DNA of 64,000 nt from Chitinophaga jiangningensis (GTDB lineage: Bacteria > Bacteroidota > Bacteroidia > Chitinophagales > Chitinophagaceae): NCBI RefSeq assembly GCF_900142605.1, contig NZ_FRBL01000008.1, forward strand, positions 372,001-436,000, in the 5' to 3' direction. A model generated the notes under the pieces. That model worked only from the letters and a program-made list of their open reading frames with translations. It ran no database searches and was not told the DNA's origin. The position numbers and the translations under genes were made by a program. Positions 1-9,539 of this stretch are shown one piece after another (within the stretch, counting starts at the first letter, position 1; each line of letters starts with the position of its first letter).

Positions 1-1
1 A

Positions 2-484
2 TACGATAACATGTCGACGCTGGTGAAAAACATTGCCATACAAAAGAGCATGCCTACGGGCTATGACATGGAAGTGCAGGGCATCATTCACCAGCTGCTG
101 TCCAGGTTTTTGCTGCATGCTTCCGATAAAAAAAACAACATCGATCAGCGCATTTTGCAATCTTTGCAATACATACGCACTAACCTGCACCAGCCAATCA
201 GCCTGGAAACGCTTGCTGCCACCTGCTTTCTGACCAAAGATCATTTTATCCGGCTGTTTAAGCAGCATATAGGCTGCACACCCGGCAAATACATCCAGGA
301 AAAAAAGATTGAAAAGGCGCAGCGCATCATGATGACGCAGGACGTAACCATCAAAGACCTGGCTTATAGTCTGGGCTTTGAAAACAACTCCTATTTCAAC
401 CGCTTTTTCAGAAAAATGACGGGCGAAAATCCCGGCAGCAGGAAGAAAAAAATCCGCAGCATAGCCGGCGATGGCAATGCCTGA
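2..484 (+). CDS. AraC-family transcriptional regulator, 5' truncated by window edge
   Basis: The reading frame is open to the left edge, so only the C-terminal part is present (about 160 residues of a family usually near 290). The first ATG in frame is at 11 but is probably internal. The visible protein has a linker helix followed by two helix-turn-helix units of the AraC/XylS DNA-binding domain: the first around LAATCFLTKDHFIRLFKQ, the second around IKDLAYSLGFENNSYFNRFF, with the family-typical G-FENNSYF-R-F-K core. The missing N-terminal part is likely a cupin-like effector domain. It converges on the esterase gene at 593. The target is unknown. Family assignment is secure, the role is not. 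Confidence 0.88.
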   Translation, partial: YDNMSTLVKNIAIQKSMPTGYDMEVQGIIHQLLSRFLLHASDKKNNIDQRILQSLQYIRTNLHQPISLETLAATCFLTKDHFIRLFKQHIGCTPGKYIQEKKIEKAQRIMMTQDVTIKDLAYSLGFENNSYFNRFFRKMTGENPGSRKKKIRSIAGDGNA

Positions 485-556
485 TCACGCGTGTAGCAAA
501 AGAGGATCTATCAAAAGTGAAAGGCTGCCTGGCTCCGCCAGGTACCTTAATAAAAT

Positions 557-586
557 GAGGGTGTATCAGACTTTTGATACACCCTC
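557..586. terminator. Hairpin terminator between convergent genes
   Basis: A perfect 12-bp stem (557-568 pairing with 575-586, GAGGGTGTATCA arm) closes a 6-nt loop. On the minus strand it is followed by a short T-rich stretch, so it best serves the esterase gene ending at 593. It may also stop the plus-strand AraC gene. Confidence 0.8.
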
Positions 587-592
587 AAGTAA

Positions 593-2551
593 TTAATGCT
601 GCGTTATTCCTTTCCATTGATCCGTCCTGAATGGAACGGCTGGTAAGCCTTCGGCGTTGGCCAGGTTGCAGGCCGGATTATCCGCCCATGCGTACCGCAC
701 TGCCACCGGATCAGGCACTTCTGCCGACTGCACCACTACCTGCCTGCCTTTGATGGTAGCCTGCGCCCAATGAAAATGCCCGTCTTTACCGGCTATGGCA
801 AAACCAGTTACTGCCTTCCCGTCTTGCGTAATAAGCCCTGTGGTTGCATTGTCAAAGTCGATGGTGATGGTATTGCCAGTTTTCTTAAATCCTTTATACA
901 GCGGCCCTGCAGCCACCACGTTTTGCTTATACACCTGCTTATCAGCCAGCAGAGCCAGCCTGCGGCCCACTTCCTGCTTATTGGCCGGATGAATATTGTT
1001 GCCGTCGCCGATGTCGATGGTACAGGCCATTCCCGTGTTAGGTTGGGACAAGGTGAAGGTTTGTGCCTCTCTCAATTCCGCCCAATCGCTTTCTGAGGGC
1101 TCTTCTTTACGCTTCTGGAAGTTGGCCAGCTGCACAAACAGGAACGGGAAATTGCCCTGCTGCCAGCGCTCCCGCCAGTCGGCAATGAGCATCGGAAACA
1201 AGGTTCTGTAATCGTAAGCCATGTAGGTATTGGATTCTCCCTGGTACCAGATGGCCCCTTTGATCGCATATGGAATCAGCGGATGAATCATGGCGTTGAA
1301 CAACAGCGTAGGCGAGTATTGAAAATTACGGATAACAGCCATAGCCGGCTCCGCTCCTCTTTTGAACAGCCATGTTCCTGCAAGTGATACCTTTGTAGTA
1401 CCATCAGTGATATACAAATCTTCTGCAGGTCCATTTAAACCGCCACTACCCCACAACACGGCGAGCCGGATGGAGATGTTGTTTTCACCAGCCTGCACTA
1501 CCCCTGCCGGGATATCGAAAGTATGTACCGGTGCGGCATTCCAAACATTCTTACAAATTTCTTTTCCGTTGATGTAGAGCGAATAGGTCATTTCCGGGTG
1601 CCCTGCATTTACTTTCAGGGGCTTGCCTGCAAACGAAGCCGGCAACGTGATTTTCTTACGCAGCCAGATGATACCGTCTCCTGATTCATGCTTAAACTGA
1701 CCCGGTGCGTTGAGCTTGTCCCAGTCGGCATCCGCATAGGCCGGTTGTGTGAGAATTTTATCTGCATTGGCCTGCGGCTGATTTACCATCTCCCAGAAAC
1801 GAATGTTGTTAAGACTATCCTGTACAAAATCGTTGGGCGTCAGCGTATCCACCGCTGCCATCTTATCTTTCATCACCGGCCACTTCGCCAGCTTTTCCTT
1901 GCTGGTCCATGCTTCCGCCGGAGTACCACCCCAGGTACTCTGAATAATGCCTATTGGCACCTGTTGGTCCTGTTGTATTTTTCGGGAGAAGTAATAGGCC
2001 ACTGCGGATAATTCTTTCACGCTGGAAGCGTCACACACTTTCCAGCTGCCCGAGGAGATGTCGCTTTGCGGGCTGAGTTGCTTATCCTGTTTTACGATAA
2101 TAAAACGAATCTGCGGATGATTAGCATTAGCGATTTCCTTTTGTGCATCCTTCGCCTGCTGCACCTGCCATTCCATATTGGACTGACCTGATGCCAGCCA
2201 TACATCTCCAATTAAAATTCCTGAAAACTTAACGCTGGTAGCAGTTTTCCCTTTTTCGGACACCGTTAGCTCATAAGGCCCACCTGCTTTTAGTTTTGGA
2301 AAACGCAGTATCCACTTCCCTTCCCCGTCCGCCTGTGCTGACGCATGGGCAGCACCCAGCTGTGCAACAACCGTAGCACCCGGCGCGGCTTTACCCCATA
2401 CGGGAATCGCTATATCTCTCTGTAAAACCATATTATCACCAAATACTTTTGGCAGGGACAGCTGGCCGTAACTATAGGATGGAAAAATCAGGCAGCAGCA
2501 AAGCGCCAGTGCCATCCAGGATAATTTTAAACAAGACTTCATATTTTTCAA
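593..2551 (-). CDS. Sialate O-acetylesterase-like SGNH carbohydrate esterase
   Basis: A 652-residue secreted protein with an N-terminal signal peptide ending near SYGQ. The N-terminal beta domain begins with the family hallmark GDNMVLQRD. The SGNH hydrolase core follows: ASGQSNMEW carries the nucleophile Ser, GTPAEAW comes later, and IWYQGESNT is the third block. A beta-sandwich insert lies between the SGNH blocks, as in 9-O-acetylesterase and CE20-type proteins. Known members remove acetyl groups from sugars, including plant glycans such as xyloglucan and pectin. Here deacetylation of the polysaccharide in the periplasm is inferred. It is the last gene of a pair with the GH97 gene 22 bp upstream. 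The exact CE family and substrate cannot be fixed by eye. Confidence 0.9.
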   Translation of the reverse strand: MKNMKSCLKLSWMALALCCCLIFPSYSYGQLSLPKVFGDNMVLQRDIAIPVWGKAAPGATVVAQLGAAHASAQADGEGKWILRFPKLKAGGPYELTVSEKGKTATSVKFSGILIGDVWLASGQSNMEWQVQQAKDAQKEIANANHPQIRFIIVKQDKQLSPQSDISSGSWKVCDASSVKELSAVAYYFSRKIQQDQQVPIGIIQSTWGGTPAEAWTSKEKLAKWPVMKDKMAAVDTLTPNDFVQDSLNNIRFWEMVNQPQANADKILTQPAYADADWDKLNAPGQFKHESGDGIIWLRKKITLPASFAGKPLKVNAGHPEMTYSLYINGKEICKNVWNAAPVHTFDIPAGVVQAGENNISIRLAVLWGSGGLNGPAEDLYITDGTTKVSLAGTWLFKRGAEPAMAVIRNFQYSPTLLFNAMIHPLIPYAIKGAIWYQGESNTYMAYDYRTLFPMLIADWRERWQQGNFPFLFVQLANFQKRKEEPSESDWAELREAQTFTLSQPNTGMACTIDIGDGNNIHPANKQEVGRRLALLADKQVYKQNVVAAGPLYKGFKKTGNTITIDFDNATTGLITQDGKAVTGFAIAGKDGHFHWAQATIKGRQVVVQSAEVPDPVAVRYAWADNPACNLANAEGLPAVPFRTDQWKGITQH

Positions 2552-2573
2552 ATTACAGCATTATTTGAATTAA

Positions 2574-4526
2574 TTATAGTGGATGGATTTCCGCCACAAA
2601 ACCTCCGCGGCGCAGCAGTTTCACATCAATGGTACTGGATTTGTCCACCACTTCATACCGCGTACTCAGCACCTTGTCGTGTGCGCCATCGGTGATTAAG
2701 GTGAGTCTGTACTTTACGCCTTCCGGCAGAAAATTAAAAGGAATAGCTTTTGTTTCCTCTCCCAGCGCAGCGCTGATAGCGCCTATATACCAGCTGCTAC
2801 CTTTGCGGCGGGCCAGTATCATATTTTTCCCCGGATATCCGTCCAGTAACCTGGTATCATCCCAGGCCACCGGAACATTTTTCAGAAACGACTTAGCAGC
2901 ATCCGGAAGCTGCTCATAGCCATCAGGGCGATCCGCCATGTGCAGCATGCCCGATTCAAAAACGATGCTCAGCGCCAGCTCATGGCCGTAGGAAGTGATA
3001 TGCGGAAATTGTGAATTAGTGAATGTAACCGGCGTGTAATCCATCGCGCCTACCACGTTGCGGGTGAAAGGCAGTATGGTATTGTGTATGGGAGCGGCCG
3101 TTGTAAAAGCGGGATCATAATTATACCACTCCGCTCCTCTTACAGCTTCATAGGTAAGCAGGTGCGGATAGGTGCGGGACCAGCCGCGCGGCACCAGGCA
3201 ACCGTGGAAATATACGAGGATCTTAAAGTCGGCCGCATCCTTCAGAATGTCCAGGTAGTATTGGATCATCTCCTGTTTTTCACTTTCAAAAAAGTCAACT
3301 TTAATACCTGCCACACCCAGTTGTTTCAGCCAGGTAAATTCCTTTACCCTGCTCTCGTGCGTCAGAAGTCGATTCCGCGGCGTAGAGCTCACACTGGTGT
3401 GCGGCCCGCCGGAGTTATACCACATCAATGGTTTGAGGCCTTTGGAATGAATATACCGGATGGCATCTTCCAGCTTACCGCCATTGCCCATAGCGTCCCA
3501 TTCCCAGTCGAGCAGGGTATAAGGCCAGTTCATTGCTGCCGCCAGGTCGGCAAAGGCGCATACAATTTTATAATCCATGGTGCCGTGATTGCTGGACCAG
3601 TAGTTCCAGCTGGCAATGCCAGGTTTGATCCAGTCTGTTTCTTTGACTACTGCCGGTGCTGAAACATCGTCCACCAGTGTAGAGGCCACCACGTCAGCCA
3701 GCGAGCCTAATATAATCACGCGCCAGGGCGACTGCCAGGGGAGTTGTATAACAGGCTGTGAAGCACCGTGGCCATTACCGTCTGCCGGGTTGGGAAAGGT
3801 AAGTTTATAGGTGGCTGCATTGGTCAGGTTCGACAGCTTGGTGCCGCAGTAGGAACCATTCAGGTCCGCCTCGTGGAGGAGGAACCAGCAGGAATCATGT
3901 TTGGATTTAAATAATCCCGGGTAGCCCCACTCCCCTTTTTGCACACTGGTATCACTCATCACGGAATAGAGCAGTTCATTAGGCGGGTTCCATTTTTCCA
4001 GCCAGCGGGTGGTTTCATTGGGGATAGTATAAGCCGTTAATTCATCTGTTACCGTATAGCTGCCTGACTTTTCAGGAAACTCGTAGCGGAAGGCGATACC
4101 GTCGTTATAGGCCCGCACTACCAGGTTGAGGGCGGCGCCAGTGGGGTTTACAAACGAGTAACTTACTTCATTTGCCGTATTGGTACAGGCTGATCTTTTG
4201 CCATGGAGGGCGGTATAAGTATCCTGCACCAGGCGCGGTTTACCTGCTTTCAGGAATTTCAGTTGTTGGGAAAAGTCCTGGTCGTTGCGGGTAAGCCCCA
4301 GGCTAATATTGGGTATTATCTCCTGCTGTCCACAGGCCACGCTTAAATACCAGGCCCCTGTGGTACCCGTTTGTACCGGGTGTAGTGCAATTTTTATTTT
4401 TCCATTGGGAGATGTAAGTGTTGCTTGCTGCGCGGCTGCGGAAGATAGCAGGCCAACGGTTAAAAACATTACCCATAAACTTTTGACATAGGTCTGCAAA
4501 CGAGATAGCAGTAACTCGGATTTCAT
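2574..4526 (-). CDS. GH97 glycoside hydrolase, retaining-type signature (alpha-galactosidase-like)
   Basis: A 650-residue exported GH97 enzyme: signal peptide to about residue 33, N-terminal beta-sandwich from ATLTSPNGKIKIAL, then a (beta/alpha)8 barrel and a C-terminal sheet. Asp411 in GIKVDFF stands where retaining GH97 enzymes carry their nucleophile. Gly442 in YFHGCL replaces the Glu that serves as base in SusB-type inverting enzymes. Glu460 in LLTYEAVRGAE is the likely acid/base. This pattern matches the retaining alpha-galactosidase branch described for Bacteroides GH97. It precedes the SGNH esterase, probably in one transcript. The start at 4526 gives a long signal peptide; Met20 is an alternative. 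The second GH97 at 9540-11357 has the opposite signature. Confidence 0.92.
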   Translation of the reverse strand: MKSELLLSRLQTYVKSLWVMFLTVGLLSSAAAQQATLTSPNGKIKIALHPVQTGTTGAWYLSVACGQQEIIPNISLGLTRNDQDFSQQLKFLKAGKPRLVQDTYTALHGKRSACTNTANEVSYSFVNPTGAALNLVVRAYNDGIAFRYEFPEKSGSYTVTDELTAYTIPNETTRWLEKWNPPNELLYSVMSDTSVQKGEWGYPGLFKSKHDSCWFLLHEADLNGSYCGTKLSNLTNAATYKLTFPNPADGNGHGASQPVIQLPWQSPWRVIILGSLADVVASTLVDDVSAPAVVKETDWIKPGIASWNYWSSNHGTMDYKIVCAFADLAAAMNWPYTLLDWEWDAMGNGGKLEDAIRYIHSKGLKPLMWYNSGGPHTSVSSTPRNRLLTHESRVKEFTWLKQLGVAGIKVDFFESEKQEMIQYYLDILKDAADFKILVYFHGCLVPRGWSRTYPHLLTYEAVRGAEWYNYDPAFTTAAPIHNTILPFTRNVVGAMDYTPVTFTNSQFPHITSYGHELALSIVFESGMLHMADRPDGYEQLPDAAKSFLKNVPVAWDDTRLLDGYPGKNMILARRKGSSWYIGAISAALGEETKAIPFNFLPEGVKYRLTLITDGAHDKVLSTRYEVVDKSSTIDVKLLRRGGFVAEIHPL

Positions 4527-4634
4527 AAACGTGGATTAGCATAATCAGGAAGCCGGGGTTAATTTGTTTTGCATTCTTCAAATCGTTACCGTTTTAAACC
4601 ACCCCGTTCCCGATTATATTTTAAAAAAACAGTA

Positions 4635-4652
4635 TGACTGTATAAGCAGTCA
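4635..4652. promoter_or_regulatory. Inverted repeat in the divergent promoter region
   Basis: The 358-bp gap 4527-4884 separates the divergent GH97 and epoxide-hydrolase-like genes and must hold both promoters. It contains the inverted repeat TGACTG-N6-CAGTCA at 4635-4652, about 110 bp upstream of the GH97 start. No good match to the Bacteroidota -33/-7 promoter was found. An operator role is inferred only from position and symmetry. Confidence 0.3.
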
Positions 4653-4884
4653 GTAGCTGCAAAACTAACAGTATCCCGCGTGACAGGGAGGTATAGAATG
4701 ATACCTTTATAGTATCCAAATGTTGCAATTTGCCCCGTATGCCTTTCTCTTTCCCCTTTTAGTTTGCCGGCCTCACCGGCTAATTTGCCCTGTTCGGCTG
4801 ATTCGGTATCGATGGCTACCACCACTGGGGCTAGTTTTACATCATCGATCAAAAAAAATTGTCAAACAACAAAAACATACCCAA

Positions 4885-6186
4885 ATGAACAGAAACGCTT
4901 TAATGATTGCGCTTGGCATATTCAGCAGTAACATTGTATTAGCCGGTAATGCTAACCCTGAAAAAGATAAGACAATGGCAGAAAAGCATTCGGCTGTCGA
5001 CAACCCGGCAGCAGTTCGCCCCTTTAAAGCACATGTATCCGACAAGGAACTTGCTGACCTCAAAAAACGCATTAAGGCTACCCGCTGGCCTACAAAGGAA
5101 ACCGTGAAGGACCGCTCACAGGGGGTAAACCTGGATAAATTCCAGGAGCTGGTGAACTACTGGGAAACTAAGTACGACTGGCGAAGGGCGGAAGCAAAAC
5201 TCAATTCCCTGCCACAATACCTCACCAATATTGATGGACTGGATATTCACTTTATCCACGTTCGCTCCAAACACCCGAATGCCATGCCTATTATTATTAC
5301 ACACGGCTGGCCGGGCTCTATATTCGAGCAGCTGAAAATCATCGGTCCGCTGACCGACCCAACCGCATACGGCGGCAAAGCAGAAGATGCCTTTGATGTG
5401 GTAATCCCCTCCATGCCGGGATATGGCTTTTCCGGCATCCCTACCGAAGCTGGCTGGGGACCAGAAAGAATCGGTAAGGCATGGGATACGCTGATGCACC
5501 GGTTAGGCTACGAAAAATATGTATCACAAGGGGGCGACTGGGGCGCCGTAATTTCGGATGCCATGGGCAGGCAGGCACCTAAAGGGCTCCTGGGCATACA
5601 CGTAAATATGCCGGCAACAGTACCTGCGGATATTGCCGCCTTGTTGAAATCCGGCGCACCTGCACCAGCAGGTTTATCGGAGAAGGAAAGGAAAGCCTAC
5701 GAATCCATGAACAACCTGTACACCAAAGGAGGCGCTTATGCGGGCATCATGGTTACCAGGCCGGAGACTATCGGGTTTAGTTTGGCTGATTCCCCTGCGG
5801 GCCTGGCAGCGTTCTATTTCGATAAGTTCAACGACTGGACCTACAGCGGCGGTGATGCGGAAAAAGTATTGTCAAAGGATGATATGCTGGATGATATCAC
5901 ACTGTACTGGCTCACTAACACCGGCACCTCTTCTAGTCAGCTCTATTGGGAAAATAACAATAACAACTTCAACGTAGTGGAGCAGCGCACCAGGGAAATC
6001 AAAGTTCCGGTAGCTATCACCGTATTCCCAGGCGAAATTTATCAGGCGCCAAAAACATGGGCAGAAAAAGCATATCCAACATTGAACTACTTCCATGAAG
6101 TGAACAAGGGAGGACATTTTGCAGCATGGGAAGAGCCACAGTTATTTGCGGAAGAGTTAAGAGCAGCGTTTAAATCGCTCAGATAG
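4885..6186 (+). CDS. Epoxide hydrolase-like alpha/beta hydrolase with EHN domain
   Basis: Starting at the ATG at 4885 gives 433 residues with a hydrophobic N-terminus ending near VLAG; the frame is open further upstream but that extension is not protein-like. An N-terminal epoxide-hydrolase domain (about 45-155) wraps the alpha/beta hydrolase fold. HGWPGS (140-145) is the oxyanion region, Asp218 in QGGDWGA is the nucleophile, Glu384 in FPGEIYQ is a candidate acid, and His411 in GGHFAAWEEP completes the triad. Asp instead of Ser supports true epoxide hydrolase chemistry, as in microsomal-type enzymes. It is the only plus-strand gene within the left enzyme cluster, so it is probably unrelated to glycan breakdown. 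The natural substrate is unknown. Confidence 0.9.
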   Translation: MNRNALMIALGIFSSNIVLAGNANPEKDKTMAEKHSAVDNPAAVRPFKAHVSDKELADLKKRIKATRWPTKETVKDRSQGVNLDKFQELVNYWETKYDWRRAEAKLNSLPQYLTNIDGLDIHFIHVRSKHPNAMPIIITHGWPGSIFEQLKIIGPLTDPTAYGGKAEDAFDVVIPSMPGYGFSGIPTEAGWGPERIGKAWDTLMHRLGYEKYVSQGGDWGAVISDAMGRQAPKGLLGIHVNMPATVPADIAALLKSGAPAPAGLSEKERKAYESMNNLYTKGGAYAGIMVTRPETIGFSLADSPAGLAAFYFDKFNDWTYSGGDAEKVLSKDDMLDDITLYWLTNTGTSSSQLYWENNNNNFNVVEQRTREIKVPVAITVFPGEIYQAPKTWAEKAYPTLNYFHEVNKGGHFAAWEEPQLFAEELRAAFKSLR

Positions 6187-6211
6187 GGGTTGGGCAATGG
6201 TGAGCAATAAA

Positions 6212-6234
6212 GCCCGCGACGATCGCGGGCTTTT
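6212..6234 (+). terminator. Rho-independent terminator after the epoxide hydrolase gene
   Basis: Perfect 8-bp GC-rich stem (GCCCGCGA, 6212-6219 with 6223-6230) with a 3-nt loop, followed by TTTTGCTTTT. It lies 25 bp after the stop. Confidence 0.9.
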
Positions 6235-6263
6235 GCTTTTTATGCTTTGCCGCTTTTTACAGC

Positions 6264-6294
6264 CACTTATAACAACCTGCAGCCATTATAAGTG
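6264..6294 (-). terminator. Hairpin directly after the permease gene
   Basis: A perfect 9-bp inverted repeat (CACTTATAA, 6264-6272 with 6286-6294) starts 2 bp beyond the permease stop codon. It has no T tract, so it may protect the 3' end of the mRNA, with termination helped by the bidirectional hairpin at 6212-6230. Confidence 0.45.
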
Positions 6295-6296
6295 CT

Positions 6297-7556
6297 TTAG
6301 GAAATTACGCTGTTTGTGAGTCGCTCAGCCGGCACCTGCCTGCTACGCACTTTATAAAACTTAGCTGCAAACAGGAAGATCACCAGGTAGCAAACGATAG
6401 GCAGGTAATACGCCGCAGCAACATCATGGTTAGCTATTTTCCCCATTACCAGCGGAAAAAATGCACCGCCTACAACGCCCATTGAAATAAATGAGGAGGC
6501 TTGTTGTGTATGTCCTCCGAGATTTTTTAAACCAAGACTAAAAATCGTAGGGAACATGATGCTGAAGAAGAAGTTGATCATAAACAGACAGGCGTAGGAA
6601 GTCCAGCCCCAGCCTTGCGCCACCACGAGGCACATGATAATACTGCCAGCTGAAAAAGTAGCCAGCAGCTTGTTAGGGGCAATATACCGCATGAGCCAGG
6701 TGCCGATGAAGCGGCCACCCGCCATGAAGGCCATGAACAATACCATGAAGTTGCCCGCCTTTTCATCGGAAAAGCCCATTACATCATGTCCGTAGTTGAT
6801 GAAGAAGGTCCAGGTGCCTGCCTGGGCCGCTACGTTGAAAAACTGCGCAACAGCTGCCCATACAAAGTGGCGATGAGAGAACAATCGTTTATCCGTAGTA
6901 TCATTCGTGGCGGTAGTAGCCGCATGCGCGGTATTTAACGCAGGTACTTTTACCATGGCAAATGCAACAGCCACCAGTGCGATCACGATACCGATAGCGG
7001 CGTAGAGGTTTTTCACGGCGCCGAGTGTTTCGCTGTTACCCGTTTCCCGCAGCAGGAAATAAGTCCCTATGGCAGGGCCTATCATGGCCCCTACGGCGTT
7101 AAACGACTGGGAGAAGTTAATACGTGCATCGCTGGTGCGCTGATCCCCGAGCATGGCCACAAACGGATGCGCCACTGTTTCCAGGGTAGCCATGCCGCAA
7201 CCCAGGATAAACAATGCCAGCCTGAACATGCCAAAGGAACTCTTATCAGCAGCTGGAATAAAAAGCAGCATGCCCGCTGAAAACAGGGAGAGTCCGAACA
7301 GCACGCCATACTTGTAGCCAAACCTTTTCATGAACATACCCGCGGGAATACTCATGACGAAATAGGCACCAAACACGGACAGCTGTATCAGGCCGGAATC
7401 TGATTTCGAGACGTTTAATACATTTTGAAAATGCCGGTTAAGCACATCACTCATGGAATGCGCCACTCCCCAGAGTAAAAATAAAGAGGTAACGAAAATG
7501 AAGGTGACAATGAATTTGTTTTCTGTAAAAGGAGTTTTCTTACGTGGAACTGACAT
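6297..7556 (-). CDS. FucP-like MFS sugar:proton symporter
   Basis: Starting at the ATG at 7556 gives 419 residues; a TTG nine codons upstream is less likely. The protein has about 12 hydrophobic segments and the features of the fucose/glucose-galactose symporter branch of the major facilitator superfamily: an N-terminal helix with LLWGVAHSMSDVLNRHFQ, the loop MKRFGYKYG between helices 2 and 3, and GCGMATLETVAHPF in the helix 4 region. It would sit in the inner membrane and import a monosaccharide released in the periplasm, for example L-fucose, galactose, glucose or arabinose. It is the last gene of the operon that begins with SusC at 19115, 23 bp after the lyase-fold enzyme, so it is the likely final uptake step. 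Confidence 0.92.
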   Translation of the reverse strand: MSVPRKKTPFTENKFIVTFIFVTSLFLLWGVAHSMSDVLNRHFQNVLNVSKSDSGLIQLSVFGAYFVMSIPAGMFMKRFGYKYGVLFGLSLFSAGMLLFIPAADKSSFGMFRLALFILGCGMATLETVAHPFVAMLGDQRTSDARINFSQSFNAVGAMIGPAIGTYFLLRETGNSETLGAVKNLYAAIGIVIALVAVAFAMVKVPALNTAHAATTATNDTTDKRLFSHRHFVWAAVAQFFNVAAQAGTWTFFINYGHDVMGFSDEKAGNFMVLFMAFMAGGRFIGTWLMRYIAPNKLLATFSAGSIIMCLVVAQGWGWTSYACLFMINFFFSIMFPTIFSLGLKNLGGHTQQASSFISMGVVGGAFFPLVMGKIANHDVAAAYYLPIVCYLVIFLFAAKFYKVRSRQVPAERLTNSVIS

Positions 7557-7579
7557 AGTGATTAATTTATCAATGATGA

Positions 7580-9520
7580 TCAAGGCAGGCGAAAACGCAC
7601 TGTAGTAGTATTATCAATATTGGATGCCGCCGCTACCCCTATCTGCGAAGGTTTACCAGCAGGCCATTGCAGGGAAGCGATCTGGTTCCAGGTGATACCG
7701 TCGTACGAACCGAAACCCCTGATGGTAGTGCCTGCACGGGTTACTTTAATCCAGTAGGTACCGGTAAGGCGACCATAAGTTACCGCAGGCGCCTGCAGTA
7801 ATTGCTGCCCTGTAACGGGAACGGGCAAACGTTGAAACAGTTGCAGCTTCCAACCCGGTGCTTCTATCTCTTTCGTTTTACCGGGATAGAGCATAAATGC
7901 CGCAAAGGAGGTATCAGCGCGGATCATGATACCCACCGTGGTGAATTGCGAGCTTGGCTGGGGTAATACCTGCATCACCAGCTCATCCCGCTTTGCCAGC
8001 GGCCTGTAGGTATAATTAAAGCCTGCTGCAGCGGTATCTGTGAACGTACCACCAGCTTCTACCTTAAATGTGCTGCCATCGTACTGTGCGGTGCCACCCG
8101 TGTTTTGCCACTGCAACGGCAATCCACCGGCAGCCATGGCCACCGGCAGCGAAGGCGCTGTTTGCACACCGCTCACGGTATAGTAATATATGGTACCTTT
8201 TTTAGCAGTGGAATCGTAAAAGGTAGTATTCTCGCTGGTACCTATAGTAACGTATGGTCCTTTTCGTTGGGTAGCACGTTTGATAACGTACGAAGCCACT
8301 CCGTGGAGGCCCACCCAGGTGAGCCTGCTGGCCGATGGAACCGCTGCCAGCACTAAACCCGCAGGGATAGCGGTAGCATTTACATCTCCCGAATTACCCA
8401 CCTGCACAGGATCAATGGAAAAAAACAAAGTGCCATAACCCGGATGATCAGCACCAGGCAAACCGGGGCCTTCCGGCCGTAGCTTGTCTGCCGCAGCCTG
8501 GGTAAAAGGCGCCGCTAATCCCCTGCGGTGCACGTAATGGTTGTATACCTGCTCATACACCGCCCGCAGGTTACCCCGCGCCAGCTCCGAGGGCTTGCTG
8601 TGAGCGTATTTCCCGGTGCGGTCCAGCATCGGCGTATAGGCGATATCGTTGTCCCCAAGATTATATTTTGCCGTGTATTCAAAACCTTTCAGCAGCCTGT
8701 TATCTGCATAGCCGTAGAGGTCCAGCCCCTGATGCCAGGCCATTTCGCAGCACTCCGCCAGCATACCGATACCCAACTGCGTATGTGCCTGGTCTCGCCC
8801 CGTTTCCTGCACCTGCCCGTAGTCGTTGATGATATAGTGCGTCAGGCTCCCGTTACCCCAACCATCCACATAATACCGCACCGCTTTCTCGAAGATCTCC
8901 CGGTCGTTACAGAAAATTCCTATGGCCATCACCGTTTTAAGCGCCGCGTCATCCCAGTTGCCGTTGGCAAAGGGCGCAAATTCCGCCAGCACGGGATAAA
9001 TCACTTTCAGAAAATGCTGCTCCGTACGCGTGACGGCCGCTGTGGACCAGCCAGCATTAGTGTACCTTAAAATCTCCGCAGCATTTACCATTTTAAACGG
9101 ACCCAGGCCAGCCATCAATATAGCATCCTTACCGGTAATGGATTGCAGCGTATTACTCCATGCATCCACAATACGGATAGCTGTTTGCGCATAGCGCTGA
9201 TCCCCGGTCATCGCCCACATCACCGCGTTCTGGTACGCTGCGTTAGCATCACTGTCATAATCCGTTTGCCCGACAGTAGGATTCCTTCCTACCATCGCCA
9301 GCGGACCTTTGGGCTGATACGCCCATTTTGAAAAAGGACTATTTTCAAATACTTTGTAGCCTTCATATATGGGCGACCGCCGCGCCGCCACCGCTGCTTT
9401 CATACGCTGCAAATCGGCTGCACTGTGCAGCAGCCCCGGATGCGCAAATACCGGCGACTGCCCCATTACACAATGGCCTAACCCCAACGTACACACTACT
9501 ATTAAAAACAACTGTTTCAA
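7580..9520 (-). CDS. Alginate-lyase-fold polysaccharide lyase with C-terminal beta domains
   Basis: A 646-residue secreted protein (signal peptide ending near VMGQ). Residues about 25-390 form an alpha-toroid like the alginate_lyase family (PL5/PL38-like), beginning with FAHPGLLHS and including the block QETGRDQAHTQLGIGML that carries the His expected in the active site. An Fn3-like segment (YVIKRATQRKGPY) follows, then a C-terminal jelly roll resembling DUF1349. Family members cleave uronic-acid linkages by beta-elimination, but many are uncharacterised. It lies between GH97 and the permease with gaps of 19 and 23 bp. It is a paralogue of the genes at 31944-33968 and, more distantly, 26902-31839. 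Confidence 0.82.
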   Translation of the reverse strand: MKQLFLIVVCTLGLGHCVMGQSPVFAHPGLLHSAADLQRMKAAVAARRSPIYEGYKVFENSPFSKWAYQPKGPLAMVGRNPTVGQTDYDSDANAAYQNAVMWAMTGDQRYAQTAIRIVDAWSNTLQSITGKDAILMAGLGPFKMVNAAEILRYTNAGWSTAAVTRTEQHFLKVIYPVLAEFAPFANGNWDDAALKTVMAIGIFCNDREIFEKAVRYYVDGWGNGSLTHYIINDYGQVQETGRDQAHTQLGIGMLAECCEMAWHQGLDLYGYADNRLLKGFEYTAKYNLGDNDIAYTPMLDRTGKYAHSKPSELARGNLRAVYEQVYNHYVHRRGLAAPFTQAAADKLRPEGPGLPGADHPGYGTLFFSIDPVQVGNSGDVNATAIPAGLVLAAVPSASRLTWVGLHGVASYVIKRATQRKGPYVTIGTSENTTFYDSTAKKGTIYYYTVSGVQTAPSLPVAMAAGGLPLQWQNTGGTAQYDGSTFKVEAGGTFTDTAAAGFNYTYRPLAKRDELVMQVLPQPSSQFTTVGIMIRADTSFAAFMLYPGKTKEIEAPGWKLQLFQRLPVPVTGQQLLQAPAVTYGRLTGTYWIKVTRAGTTIRGFGSYDGITWNQIASLQWPAGKPSQIGVAAASNIDNTTTVRFRLP

Positions 9521-9539
9521 CCAACACCTCCTTTATTTT

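Noticed and set aside
770..1096. Plus-strand open frames inside the esterase and many other minus-strand genes
   Set aside because: They are antisense shadows; the minus-strand proteins carry intact family motifs across the same bases.
4586..4852. Possible small minus-strand gene in the divergent gap
   Set aside because: No recognisable motif, and it covers the region that must hold two promoters.
4720..4884. Longer N-terminus for the epoxide-hydrolase-like protein
   Set aside because: The extra 55 residues are unlike the family, while the ATG at 4885 gives an export-like hydrophobic start and normal length.
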